A stretch of DNA of 64,000 nucleotides from Icerya purchasi. Its lineage: Eukaryota; Arthropoda; Insecta; Hemiptera; Monophlebidae. Position 1 is the first letter of the stretch, and each line of letters starts with the position of its first letter. The stretch lies in contig CM077116.1 of the NCBI GenBank assembly GCA_039619475.1, forward strand, positions 275,652,758 through 275,716,757, read 5' to 3'. The notes below the pieces were generated by a model. The model was given only the letters and a program-made list of their open reading frames with translations. It was not told the DNA's origin and searched no databases. Below, one piece after another: positions 1-59,050 of the stretch. A program made the position numbers and the translations under genes.

Positions 1-3000
1 AATTATACTGCACAGAAGGAAATTTGTCAGAGGAAGAAAAATCACGAAATAACAACAGTTCGAATTAGAAAGATAGAAGAACATACTGATTAGAGAAAGA
101 GATGGCCCGATGAAATTTTCAGAAGAAGGGACTCACTAATAACTGCATTGTGAGACAGACGACTGGAAACTCTTCGCTACAAGGATTATAAAGATCAGGT
201 CGATTTGATGACTTGAACAAACGAAAGATAATGAAATGGCAGGAAGAAAAAGACTAGAAAGAGGTTTTGTAAATTACTTTTATCGAAAATAAAATTAGGA
301 ATTTAGTAACGTTAAGCTGATCAGGCAGGGAATACCGAATAAAATTAAGAAAGTTTAAAGCTTTTAGGATAATAATTACGAACAGGGTATATTACGAAGA
401 TATTAGTCAATAAAATAAAACGAATGAAAGGGAAATAAAGAGAGTTGATAATACTGTGAGAAATTAACGGTTGTTCCGGGAACGATATATGAAACATAGT
501 GAGACACCAGTAAATTAGGCGAAGAAAAAATGTGAAATTAACGGTAAAGAAAAAAGTGCGCGAGAAAACTTTGACAATGTGAAGCATGAGAAAGAATGCG
601 AATTTATATGTAGGAATTTTTTTAATGTAAAACGGAAAAGAAGGGACTGCTAGAAGACAGAAATGATTCAAAGGGGGAAAGGAATCATTAAAAGGAATTC
701 GCTTCTGTAAATGAATATTATTCGATAGCTATCGAATGACTATTCTGCAGGAAAAGAAAGAACAGAATTTCATTAATAAAATTTTATCCTTAACTGATTT
801 GAAGAACAAATATATTTTTAGAGTTATTAAGATAGGCACGAAAAGCTTAGACGATTAGATTAGCATATTAAGCAGCTTTAAGGGGTTATATCACTTTGGA
901 GCCCGAAAATAAAGGCTGTTTTCAAGAATTTTTTTTAAGCATTGTTTTATAATAATCATAACAACCAATGTACCAATCAATCAAGCAACTGTTCCGGAGT
1001 ATGATAACAATTTTTTATCTAAAATTTGTTACAAAATGGTGGTTGTAGGAGCGCGCGAATGAAAGTACATTTTTGAAAGGTCCTTCGCGGCGAGCAGTAG
1101 AAATCCCTTGGATTAGCATCTGGAAGCGTAAACATTTTTTTTTCATAAACTACATAAGTTTAGCTAGTGAAGCACGCACGATTATAATTTTAGGATTTTT
1201 TTTTCGCAAATTAACGAGACTTTTAAAAAAAACACTCGAATTTTCGCCGAAAAAATCGACTTTGATTGTTTATAAAAAAAAAATCCTTTTGACCAATTTT
1301 GGGAAATCGTGTATACTTCACTAGATAATCACACGGTGAAGTTATAGTTAAATTTTCAAGTCGATCGGATGAAAACTGTTCGAGTTTCGTTTGCTCGCCG
1401 ATTTGAAAAACATTCTTCCGAGAAAAACGCGATTGAATTTTGAGAAGACGGTTACTTTTGGAAGTCTAATAATGTGGCGGATACAATTTTTTTTATCTTT
1501 ACTCTCCACATAATTGCCCTTTTAGTGCCGCATTTTCCTCTTCTCTCTCTTTTCTAGCCGAAGTAATGCTGCGTCGAGCCTTTTTTGTAATATCGGGGAT
1601 AAGAGTCTTTGGCGGCCTTGATCCGATGTTCGTCAGTTTGCAGACAAAAATCGTACATATTCCGTCCAACAATCAATCTAAGGGTATCGTACACGAAAAA
1701 CAAACTAGATATGCCTTCATTATAAGTAATGATATCAGTGGCAATATCAAGCATAGTTTTTCCGCTCGGCACAGTCTTTGGTGTTATTGACCACACGACC
1801 AAATTGAACGATTCATTCGAATTTTCGATGTATCCGCTCATGCAGCGCGAAAGAAGATCGTCCAAGCTAAGTTCTTCATAGATCGGTTTTATAGCATTGA
1901 AAACATCTTGATGCATAGGTGGCTTGTGCTCATACGTTGATAGTGAGTCTAACGCTTTCTCAAGCTGCCAGAAGCACCAAGAGTCGATTCCAATCGGCCA
2001 CTTATCATGTTGAGCTACTTTATCAGTCGAGATCTTATGATACAAAGTAGCCCAGATGTCATTACGCTGTCCTCGACAGATCCAGTATTACGTCGAATAG
2101 CAAGTCCGTAAAAAATAGTAAGTTCGTCGATCAATTTACAGTTAGTTTTCCTCGACCGTCGAGACCATTGATTTTTTTTTTTTTTTTATGGCACGCAGTC
2201 AGGTACCCATTCGTTTTTGTACATGACCGATGCACTCCTGTTTCTTAACATGTTGATTATCATATGGCATAGCATCAACGATACCCTTATACGTTTTGGA
2301 ATCCCCATCGCCGATGTAGTTCACTAACCGTCGTAAAGACATCGTTCTTTTTAGTCGCCTCTTGTCAAGAACGCTTACTCGGCCAAAACCGAAAATCCTA
2401 TGCCTGTTCGTTCGAACAGTTGCACCGGGATGAGACTACATCAGTGTCTGTGTGGTAGTGATCGAGGGCTAAGGTACTGATATGTGCTTGCGGCGAAAGC
2501 GCGCATCTATACTGTGTGTCAAATGGCATTGAGCTGAGTGGAGATTTTATACGTATCCCACCAAAAGTCAGGCACGGAAATAAATGCGGTGATCTATGCA
2601 GAAGTGTTCTTCTAGAAACTTCTGCGTAGCCTTTTTTAACAGTGGCACGGAACACATTGCATCGTCTTACCGTTTCAGATCGCTGTATCGACGATAGAAG
2701 CGAAATTTGCTGTTTTTACTCTTCAAAGTTGCATTAGAAAAATTAATTTTGCGTATATTTCCGAATCTTTATCATGCAAAAAAGTTTTTGATTATGAATC
2801 TAGGGATGTTTTAGAGTATTTTAAGCCAATAAATAAAAATGAAAAGAAAAAAATTTCAAAGTGATCTTAAGTAACGAGTTGGAGTTTGAAAAATATAGAT
2901 TGATTGAGATATTTATATTGTGGACTATTGCGTAGCATCCGTGTTTGGTTGAATTTATGGAAAACAGAGTCGGTAGTATTAACATTTCGAGAAAAAAAAT

Positions 3001-4388
3001 AAGAAACGGTTTATGATGATGATGATGATGAAGGTAAATGATTGAGGGATACATACAATCGAAAACAAAAATATTACTGAAATAGCTTTTTTAACGGAAG
3101 CACTAAAGTCAATCTTATGTAGGAGGTGAGGGGTAAATTATTATAGGAGCGTAATTTGGTGCATTCCTAAAGAAGGTGAAAGGAGTTTCTTACTAAGGGA
3201 AATCGTATTACAATTAGCGAGTAAGTATTGTGAAAAATGAAACTAACAGTATTGCGAAAAGGAAGAAAAATGCTCGATAATATATGAACGCGGAAGAAGA
3301 ATGTTAAAAAAAATGAGAGGAAAATTGAAGACCGGAGATTGAATTTTTCTGCGGAATATATAAAGAAAAAAGTGTAAAGGTGAGCGGAAAATTTTATTAA
3401 GATTGAAACATAAACAAAGTTAAAAGTAGTTGGTTGAAAAAGAGGAAATTATGAATTATCGTCAGAAAGTAAGAGATTATTATATTTTTAATTAGGATGG
3501 CTGAAGTAATTATCGAATTTAATCTTACTGTACTGGAGTGCTTAATGGAAATATCTAGAAGCTCTTGAACCGAGTCTTCAAATTAAGAGCGGTACACCAG
3601 TTCGAGTCTAAGAAATTCTCTTTTGCGCTATACTTGTTTCATTGTAATATTTTGAAAGAAAAAAAAACTGGAAAAAAGATAATTAAAAATTTTGATTAAA
3701 ATTAAAAAGAAATAATTATCAAAGTTATAATAAATTAAATAATCTGATACAGTTGAATAGAAGAAAATGGAAACTTCATTAAAAACACTACATACGATTT
3801 AAGCATAATTAGTCAGATCTGCTCTCTTTTCCTAGCACTTTCTTTCTCTTTGCATTTCAGTCGTTCCATCACTCTTTCCTTATTTAGTTATAAATTACTA
3901 CCGAATTAATCTGATTCTTTCGAAAGTTTTTCAGTAACTTTGTAACTAAATCACTGGTAATAAATATTTCTGTGCATTTTAATTTAATTATCTAATTATT
4001 GCGGAATAAACAGAAAATTAAGAAGTTGCTCTTTTTCGAGCTTGTAGAATTCTTATTTTTTTCTTCTTCTTTTAAGGTGGAAAGTATTTTTAATAAATTT
4101 CTGACCAGTGTGTACTTTTTGTCGGTTATAACTATGTTACAACGGCTGTAATCATTATTAGTCGTTAACTGTAAATGCGAGAAAAACAATTTTTTTTTTC
4201 TTCAAATGCTTCGTATACGAATTCGGCATATGTAACTCTATGTATTTAACAGGTTTATGATAATAGAAGGAAACTTCATGTACAAGGGCAGAATTTTAAA
4301 AATAAGTACACTACCGTTTGTAAACAGTACAAAGATTTTAATTTGCAATTCGGTATTATGAAGTTTAGTAATAAACAACGGGTTACAG
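1..4388. other. Upstream intron sequence of the SUR-like gene
   Basis: No exon of the receptor was found here; the region should be intron because exon a begins mid-domain. Apart from the Mutator-like relic (about 1545-2330) and its A-rich flank (about 1000-1540), I see only AT-rich unique sequence with short A and T runs. Small ORFs at 345-671, 1073-1324, 2398-2655, 2821-3054 and 3992-4189 show no protein similarity I recognise. Confidence 0.6.
1554..2330 (-). pseudogene. Mutator-like transposase relic
   Basis: The minus strand reads, through frameshifts, YIGDGDSKTYKGIVDAMPYD, then IGHVQKRMGT, then FYGLAIRRNTGSVED, then an open stretch of 163 codons (1554-2045) with QHDKWPIGIDSWCFWQLEKA, AIKPIYEELSLDDLLSRCM and NSNESFNLVVWSITPKTVPS. 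These are hallmarks of the insect Mutator-like transposase domain family, in which NSNESxNxVxW and the CxxGPxSWCKY-like block are conserved. A stop and an A-run frameshift near 2170-2190 break it, so it cannot make a full transposase. The N-terminal half and termini were not identified. Confidence 0.8.
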
Positions 4389-50921
<46,533 letters not shown>

Positions 50922-51277
50922 ATTTAGACTGTTGTAATTACACGTTGTTTTTTTACCGTTGTGTTTATTTTTTATTTATGTCTTACTTTTTTTTTTGTAA
51001 TAGGCTCGATAATTAAAGACCTTTGTCTAGAAATAACGAGAAAGATAGTTGTTTTTATTTTTTTCTTATAGGTTCGTCAATATGGACAATGGCCTAAGAA
51101 CAGATAAAAGTTAATTAGAAATGAGTTCGGTCACGTATGGTTAGTACGAAAGAACTGATAGCAGGAGCAAAATAGAACACCCAATAAGAAATAGGAGGCC
51201 CAAGCTTCAATATTGTATTAATAGGGCAGAAAGTTCAGCAGGGTGGGAGATAACGGAAAGGAAAAACGATAGCAATT

Positions 51278-51283
51278 AATAAA
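51278..51283 (+). promoter_or_regulatory. Possible polyadenylation signal of the SUR-like gene
   Basis: AATAAA lies about 360 bases after the stop, and an ATTAAA variant lies at 51012-51017, about 90 bases after it. In AT-rich DNA such hexamers occur by chance, so the actual 3' end is not established by sequence alone. Confidence 0.25.
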
Positions 51284-51595
51284 ATACGATGAAAATGTAG
51301 GTAGTATGCGACAGTAAAAGCTCTTTAACAGAGACACTGGTTTTCGCAACAATAATAAAGGAGAGAATTGTTCGGAACACTTTTTAAAATTATTACCGTA
51401 ATGTATTATTATTTCGCGGGACTAACAGAGCACTTTTTTTTCCCCTTTTTTTTCATTTTATAAATAAATAAAAATTAAAATGTTTCATTTAGACGATACT
51501 GGCTAGAAAATTACTTGTTAATATTTACTGATTACTTTTATGCCTGTCGTCTGTAAAAAAAAATTGTTGTTCCATTCGGCGTGCTAATATCGAAA

Positions 51596-51908
51596 ATGTC
51601 GGATACGGACGATAGCGTTAATATTCTTTTTGATTCTGTTAACGTGGTTCAAACATCCGGTGCTAACATTAATAATGTTCCAACTATCAATAGCGGCGAC
51701 TTTACCAGCTCAGCTGATGTTAATGCTATTACTGGCACCGTCGATACTGAAGCTAATTGCCCAAAATCAGCAGTCACTTTCACGGAAACTCACAATGCGG
51801 CGATCGCAAAAGTCACAACTTCTAATCTCGCTGCCCTTAGTGGAATTCATAAACGTATCTACACTTCCATCGACAAAACAAACCAAACTATTGATGCGTT
51901 AGAATCAG
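51596..51908 (+). CDS. Candidate first coding exon of an unidentified downstream gene
   Basis: ATG in the context cgaaaATGtcg, 104 codons plus one base, then donor gtaatt; without splicing the frame runs to TGA at 51953. Base composition is clearly richer in GC than its surroundings and the codons look protein-like. The product has an acidic, Ser/Thr/Asn-rich N-terminal half (MSDTDDSVNILFDSVNVV) and a possible helical end (SGIHKRIYTSIDKTNQTID). I do not recognise the family. It lies 675 bases after the SUR-like stop, on the same strand. A retrotransposon ORF or chance ORF is possible. Confidence 0.5.
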
Positions 51909-52994
51909 GTAATTACCTACGGTACAAAATTAAATTCAAATGTTTACGCAGGTGAACAGCGTTAAAATATATTTATATATATATATATATATATTACGTT
52001 CTTTATAAATGAATTCGAATGAATAGGTAAATAATAAACAGAAAACTCCAGTTTATCTATATAAATGTGTACACGTATATATGTATGTATGTATTATTAA
52101 AATTCAAAACCATCTATTCATTTATCCTAGAATCTCTTTAGCGCTAAGCCAATAATTGTATGGTTAGGTTAAGTTGTAAGGTACTTGCTAAGACAGAATT
52201 TTAAAATTTCTTTGCAATGTATGTAAGAGTTTTGTAAAAATCGATACAACTTTCTTTTGATGGAGGTAATAGCTAAGTAAGCTATTAGGATTAACCTTGC
52301 ATTATCGCGTAACTAGTAGAAGAGCAAAAGTGAACAGAACTTCGTTTAATACGAAAAAAAACAAAATAGAAGTACTTTTTAATGTTTATAAAATGTTTTT
52401 TTTTTTCTTACTAAATTCGTAATTTTTTGGCAATGTTTAATTTCGCGATTTTATTAATCGCCTTCGACTCGGTTACTTTATCATGACTTTCATATAATGC
52501 TTTAAAATCAATCAACTTAAAATAGATCTATTAATGTTATTCGTATTCTAAGTTTTTGTTGACAAATAAAACTTTTTCTTTCTAATTAATTGCACAACTG
52601 AAATATAATTCTGACACTTTTAACTTACGACGCAATTATAATTATTGAAAAAAAAAAGATTGTCTTTTAGATTGAAAGTTTAATTTTATCTACGATATTT
52701 AAAAAAGCACAGCAAGGGTAAAAAATAGAAATATGTTTTTAAAAAAGTAAAACAAGCTGTAAAAGTATTTTATAATTCTTTTTGGGAATTAAGGAAAGTT
52801 AGCATCTGTGGCGAGTACTGCGCTATTATCAACACAAAGTTAACGTTAAAAAAGGCATAGCCAGTAAACCAACTGTTGAATGTGAAATTCACAAAAATTG
52901 CGATTAATCGTTTTCAGCAAGAGTTAGAAATTATGAACAATAATTTAAAGAAATATAAAAAAAAAAAAAAATATATATATATATTACTTTAAGC

Positions 52995-53069
52995 GTACTG
53001 GACACCGGCGAGGGAATTTCTCCTCAGGAAGTGAAGTTGGTTATAGAAAACACTTTACTACTACATTAA
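52995..53069 (+). CDS. Possible terminal exon (uncertain)
   Basis: After an acceptor-like ttactttaag (AG at 52992-52993) the frame reads VLDTGEGISPQEVKLVIENT then LLLH and TAA. It looks protein-like in an otherwise AT-rich stretch and lies 1.1 kb after the candidate first exon. The phase does not fit directly to 51908 (that exon needs two bases; one is left here), so an intervening exon would be required. Confidence 0.25.
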   Translation, partial: VLDTGEGISPQEVKLVIENTLLLH

Positions 53070-53941
53070 CGGGTTTTTTGGATTACTTTTTTATTTTTTT
53101 TTTTGAATTAATTTGGTTTTCACTTTTAAAGCATTTTCAGCATAAAATTTATAACAGAAATATTAAAAGTTACATTAATTAACATCGTAATTCCTCGAAA
53201 TGAATCGCGAATAATTTTATTTCTTTCGAAAATCGAGCACTTGCTTTTTTATATTTTATAAAGGAATTATATAAATATGGAAGAGGTGGACTTTCTTTTA
53301 ATTTTCGCATTATACAGATGTTATTAGTAAATGGAAACGTTTTATTTTTCACCGATTTCCCATTTTGATTATTTTTCTTTTTCAAAACCGTAGAGGGTAA
53401 CGACACTCGCTTCCTTTTACGCACGTTTATCGTAGTGATGATCTGCTCCAGTTACTTTTATCTATCTGTTACTTCTATTCTTGCGACAATTGTGTACCTA
53501 GTCTAGCTTGTTACAATCTGTTCTATTCTATTCCGGCTTGTTTCAATCGCTTAAACTTATTTAAACTACACAAAACACTTTGCAAACTAATTGAAAAAAA
53601 CTGTTGAAAACCAACATACATATATTTTCATCAAATTTTTAACGGTAGATTTATATATTTTAATTATATTTTTCTTTCGCTATATCTTTTAGAATCTAGT
53701 AGTTTTATTTCTAAAAACTATTAAAATTTTCATTTTATTTCCATTAAAATAATCTTTTTTAAAATTGAAATGCATCTTATAAGTTATTTGCCGCCTTACC
53801 AAGTTCTAATATTTGTTTTATAAATACGTGTTTTTTTGTTGTTTTCTTTTTTTTGTATATACATATAACGCATTTTGCATTTTTTGAATCTGTAACAACA
53901 AAATATTGCCACACAAAAGAACGTTTATGACATAATATTTT

Positions 53942-54023
53942 ATTATGATAAAAATAAACTTTAACACTTTTTTAAAAATTATATAATTGTTAAAAAAGTG
54001 TTAAAGTTTATTTTTATCATAAT
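53942..54023. repeat. Perfect 34-bp inverted repeat
   Basis: Arms 53942-53975 and 53990-54023 are exactly complementary (outer part attatgataaaaataaac, inner part acacttttttaa) with a 14-base loop. Flanks show further weak complementarity. It may be a MITE remnant or foldback. Confidence 0.9.
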
Positions 54024-54379
54024 TAAAATGTTAACAATGTGTAACAACAACAAATACAGTGAACTAATTTTTTATTGCCTACAACTTACAAAAGATACGT
54101 CATATCTACTGATCAAAAAAGTTTAATGCGAACCATAACTTTAAAGTGGCATTTAATCATTTACGTAACTTTTTGTCTTACAAAACACAGTGAGCCGCAA
54201 TAATATCTCATAGTTAGCAATAGCTAATGTTCGGAATTAGTCCAATCCTGCTTAATTTTCTCTATACAGATGTAACAGAAGCCCACCCGTATTTCATTGG
54301 GAATTAAGGCTTGTAACGATAATAAGCAATATGACTCTACAAGCTATATTTTTCCGTTTTCAGTATCTTTTTTTTTTTT

Positions 54380-54640
54380 GCGCTAGAATAGAATGCGCAG
54401 ATGGTAATAGACTCATCTGCCTTCTTGTTTATTATCATCAAACCCGCTCACTAAACATTTTAAACTACCGTGTACTATATGAGCTCTTTAGAAATTACGT
54501 TTTTATGGGTGCCACACTGGGTTTCCTGGAAATGAATGAATCGATGTGTCTGGCTATTCGGCGGTCTCGCATGCCTAATAATACCTTGCGATCATTATAT
54601 TTGTTGGTTTTATCATCCTCGTGGAAAGAACAATAGTTCT
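54380..54640 (+). pseudogene. LINE RNase H relic
   Basis: The + strand around 54510-54580 reads CHTGFPGNE, stop, IDVSGYSAVSHA, the end of an RNase H domain (GHTGFxGNExxD). Upstream frames contain FLWVPH. Heavily decayed. Confidence 0.5.
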
Positions 54641-55884
54641 CTCGTCAGATTTTTTTGAGCTACGATAAAAACACACAACCGAACCGTTGTGACAACGGTA
54701 AAACATCTCCTCTAGACAGTTCTGCGCCCTTAGCCATGTGCATGCATACAATACACGTAGTCTTGCTGCCCTATAATTGCATAGTCTAAAAAGTTGCCGC
54801 CCCTGCAGATTTTATTTTCCGCTTTCAAAACCCGTTCCACTTCACACATACTTTGCGAATACCTACAATTCTCTCAGTTCACCGGTCCTCTTTGATAAGT
54901 AGTGGTAAGTCGTTCTAGTATAATTTCTCGACAGCCACTGCATTCGTCATTCAATTTATTAAAACTAATAAATGAATTATTTTTAATTAATAATCACATT
55001 TCGGCGTGCTGAATTAGCCTCTGCAGAGTTAAAAGAGTACATAAAACGATAAATTAAGAGAAACAACCTAATTATTTCACTGTAAGAAATAAATATTGTT
55101 ATGTTTCGCCAAACAACCTTATCGCGGGAAATACAACTTAATATTTTTAAACTAAACTATTTCTATTTGCGGGGATTACTCGACATCAACGAAAATAAAT
55201 TCACAATTTTTATAACATATATCCGATACATTAAATTTCGACGCGACAATGAACGAATAATTATTCTAAAAACTTTCTTTTACCGACCAGAGACTAGATA
55301 AAGGCCCTCTAAATAACGCTACATACACACGCACATTCACATACTAGTCGCACCGCACACGCAACATAAAAACCAATTGATTATTGTACATAATGAAAAT
55401 GAACAAATAAACGACGGAGTAATATAAGAGACTTGCGCGCCAGGTCGTCCTCGGTGATCTATAAGTTTCCTCAGCGTTGTGCCGGGTGTTACTTTGTTCC
55501 GCCTTCTGGAAAACTTGACCATTATGCGTCCCCTTCGGATTGTTTGTAATTAATTCGTATTCGATGCGATTCGATTTTAAATAAGCTGATTTCTCTTCGT
55601 AATTGCTTCTGGTTCGTAATCCCATCAGAGGTGCTCTTAAGTTAATTTAAATATTAATAAGCAACGACGTTTAATTCACAACATAACTTTTAACAGAGGA
55701 AAAATCGATGTGCGAACAAAATCAAAACCAAGACATATACGTGCTGCAGTAGCGGTAATAATAATACGACGAGCGGAGGCACTCCGTGATCAAAACGGAT
55801 TTTTATACCTCCCCACCGTCTACATAAATGTCTCTTGATAGACAAATGATTACCGCCGTTTTTTATACAAACGCCGGTCATTTC

Positions 55885-55985
55885 CTAAACTTTTACGTCG
55901 AGAACCAGAGCAAATTAGTGGTCCGGTGTAATCTACCAGTTGAGCTACTCCTATTAAATTATTATTATTATTATTATTATTATTG
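55885..55985 (-). mobile_element. tRNA-like SINE head next to (ATT)n
   Basis: The minus strand reads ggagtagctcaactggtaga, a good A-box region, and ggttctcgac as a possible B box about 45 bases on. An (ATT)n tract (55958-55984 on +) lies at its 5' side. No acceptor stem is seen, so it is not a tRNA gene. Confidence 0.4.
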
Positions 55986-57144
55986 TGTACATGTATGTGC
56001 GTGCGTGCAGACACGATAATGTATAAACAATAATATAATGTAAATTAGTGTTGTCTCACAATCAATTGAGATGTAATCTGATATTTTTGCTGTTGTTTCG
56101 CTAACAGTAATGATGAAAATCGAATAGTCGTTATAATCATAATAATCTAATCTCTGTATCTGTAACAATTTGGGACAGATAAAAGTAACATTATTTTCGA
56201 ATGAGTCCTGAGACAAAAATGTACCCAGAACAGAAATTGCAGTTGGAATTTGCAACAGTGTACCGTACCTAGTACATTTTTGTAGACAAAAGCTGTTACT
56301 GCTATTATCAGACCCTCCCTGTAACTAGGATGAATAGGAGGAAAAAGATGGATACGTGTCGTGAAAGAGGAATTCTTTAAAAGAAGTTAGCAGAGGGAAA
56401 TGGAGCAGTGAGAAAATAATGGTCGCAGACAATGTAAGTAGCAGAACAAGATGGGAAGTATATGTAAAACTGAAGAACTTGACGTCAGAGAAAATATAAC
56501 GTCAACATGTGAAGCGTGTAAGGAAAAAGCGAAGACGTTAAAGAAAATCATTATGGACGCCAGCAAAAGTTACAAATGATATGAAGGAGCTGTTCACAGT
56601 GTGTTCAGAAATATTATCATCATCAAGTCCATTGCCCTACTTAATGTTGTTTTTAACATTTCCTTATCCCGGTCCATTGTCAGATGGAATGCTTCCGACG
56701 CGCCGTACTCAGCCAGTGTCTTTACTTGATCAACCGATCGTATCGGACATCTTCCTCTTGCCCTGTATAATCGTTCTTTCCATTTAGTTTGTTTTCTTCG
56801 CTATGTGACCGACCGGTTTAGGAATATGCTAACAAAATTTCTTGCTGATAATAGGTAACATTTTCCATCACGTATCCGACTCTATTATTAACATTTTCGG
56901 CGGTGTTACTATATGAGAAATTTATTTCCTAGTTAACATTTAGTATACCGATAATCATACTAAAAAAAGGAATAAAATTTATCGTATACAAAAAATTTGT
57001 ATACATCATTTTTATTATAACGTATGTAGAGTAATATGGATTAGAAAGGATAGCGGGATTGCCTTTTTTAATTTTTTTAAACACTCGATAATTAAAATAC
57101 ATGTGTTTTATTTTTATGGAAAAAAAAACAAAAAAAAACATCAT

Positions 57145-57950
57145 TCATATATTTAGAAAAGGCGTTTGGTACGCCTTGCGGGATCGTGGAGTTCCAAAGC
57201 ATTGATAAAATGGGCGGCGCAACTACTCTACGAGGATGTATCCAGTGAGGTTAAATGTGCAGTGGTTGAATCCGACGACTTTCCGGTCCTAATTCGAATA
57301 CATCAGAGCTCTGCGCTCTCTCCATTTTAACGTGTTTGAACACGTATACGTGAGACATACAATCACCGGTTCGTTTGGCACTGTCGTATGCCGATAATGT
57401 GGTATCGATAGATACAGCAAGGAAAATTCTCAAAGAGAGAGTTCAGATATAGTGCAATTGACTGAGAAAGTTTGGTTTTTACAAGTAAACATAAAGAAAA
57501 CGGAATATCTTCCACGGACACTAACACAACTGGTTCCATCGAAGTTAATGGCGAACAATTACCCCGGACAAGTGGCTTTAAATACCCGAGTTCTTATGTT
57601 CAATCAGACGGCGGGATATCTGATGCTGTTCGTAACAGCATGAATACAACCCGGCTGAAGTAAAAGTCATTTATCGAAATGCTATGTGATAAGCGCTCAC
57701 TCATTTGGTTGAAATCAAAAATTGACCGCACCGTGGTTCGACCAGTTGCTTTATACGGTGGTGAAAGCTGGCTAGTTACCTAACGGAACGAACAAGCACT
57801 GCATGCGTCGGAAATACATATGTTAAGGTGGATACCGGGAATTCATCTATCCGACCGGATTGAGAACGACCGCATACGTGCTGGTATGGGAGTTTCGCCC
57901 ATTCTTGATAAACTTCGGGAGAGTCGCTGGAGGTCACGTATTTTACTTTT
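57145..57950 (+). pseudogene. RTE-type LINE reverse transcriptase relic
   Basis: Broken frames carry in order LEKAFGT (57150), ESDDFPVLIRIHQ-like sequence, SYADN-like active site YADNVVSIDTARKILKERVQ (57386-57445), KKTEYL, SIEVNGEQLPRTSGFKYPSS (57535-57595), YVQSDGGISDAV, RTVVRPVALYGGESW (57731-57775), HASEIHMLRWIPGI and LSDRIENDRIRAGMGVSP. This block order is diagnostic for RTE-clade elements. The active-site YADD is YADN here. Several stops and frameshifts; truncated at both ends. Confidence 0.88.
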
Positions 57951-58149
57951 TATCAGCAGTAATCTGTTGCCAACAAAATGGAAATGTGTTTGAGAAAACG
58001 GCATTTCTGTAACACGTACCATTTGTAGCGCACCACATTTAGTAATACCCATTAAAAACATATTCCATATTTCATGACAATTAATTTACTTGATAAAGAA
58101 TTAAAAATAGGAACTGTATAGATAACAAAAAATCACAAATTTACTTTTT

Positions 58150-58152
58150 ATG

Positions 58153-58228
<76 letters not shown>
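58150..58228. repeat. (TA)n microsatellite
   Basis: Almost 80 bases of TA, the longest such tract in the window. Confidence 0.95.
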
Positions 58229-58230
<2 letters not shown>

Positions 58231-58944
58231 GTTTACATACTAAATATTTTTATGAAATAATTCAATTTTCATTGATAAAAAAATTATCAACTATGATGAA
58301 TTTAATCTAGGATTTACAATTTCTTTTTAAGGTTAAGTTTTTAATGAATAGATTGAGTTGTTGTTGTAAGTAAAGAAACGAATCAAATCAACGAGTGTAT
58401 TATCACACATGAAAAATAAGAATTTGACATGTTGATAAATGTGTGCTTTAGGCTTTTTACGCTATTTTCCATCATTTCTTTGTGTTTTTAGCACATTTCA
58501 CGCAATTTTTCACCATCTTTGTCAGGTTTGTACTAATTCGGCTCTCTCAACCAGTGTGGTGACGTCATAGGATCGCTTGGTTCTGGGCATGCAACTTGCG
58601 CACACTGCGCTGAAACAAATCATTTCTACCTACTTTCGGGTATGATGTAGCCGAACTATGGGGGGTTTTGTCAATGAAGTGTGGAAATTTAAAAGGTAAA
58701 ATACACTTGAAAAAATAAAAAAAAATTTGAATAAAATATTTTCTACGGTAAATATTTTAAATAAAATGACTACTATGGTAACGTGGAGAATCTTAATCAG
58801 CTTTTTTTTCTATTATTTTTTACGAAGAAATAAAGAATCCAGCGTTACGTAACGATTTCGCCATTTAGGTAGCCCGCGTTTAAGAACTTCGTTTCAACAA
58901 CAATAATATCTCGTACACGGTAGTAATATTAAATAAATTTGTTT

Positions 58945-59050
58945 CATTTTCTAGCAGAAAATTACGAAAAGACAAATTCGGTTTTATCGAGTTGTTTTTA
59001 ACTTTTTTCAGTGTAATGTTGCCTATGATAAGCAGAATCTCTTTTCTTTT
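58945..59050 (+). repeat. Dispersed repeat, copy 1
   Basis: ttttctagcagaaaattacg and tttaacttttttcag recur, diverged, at 63808-63920 in the same orientation. Noncoding, unknown class. Confidence 0.55.

Larger units (their letters stand above)
53070..55080. other. AT-rich intergenic or intronic sequence
   Basis: Apart from the hairpin at 53942-54023 and the RNase H relic near 54380-54640, I see no gene. 54640-54920 is of ordinary composition but not recognisable. Confidence 0.45.

Noticed and set aside
55344..55625. 93-codon minus ORF with polar N-terminus
   Set aside because: No donor or acceptor in phase and no family resemblance; left as unassigned.
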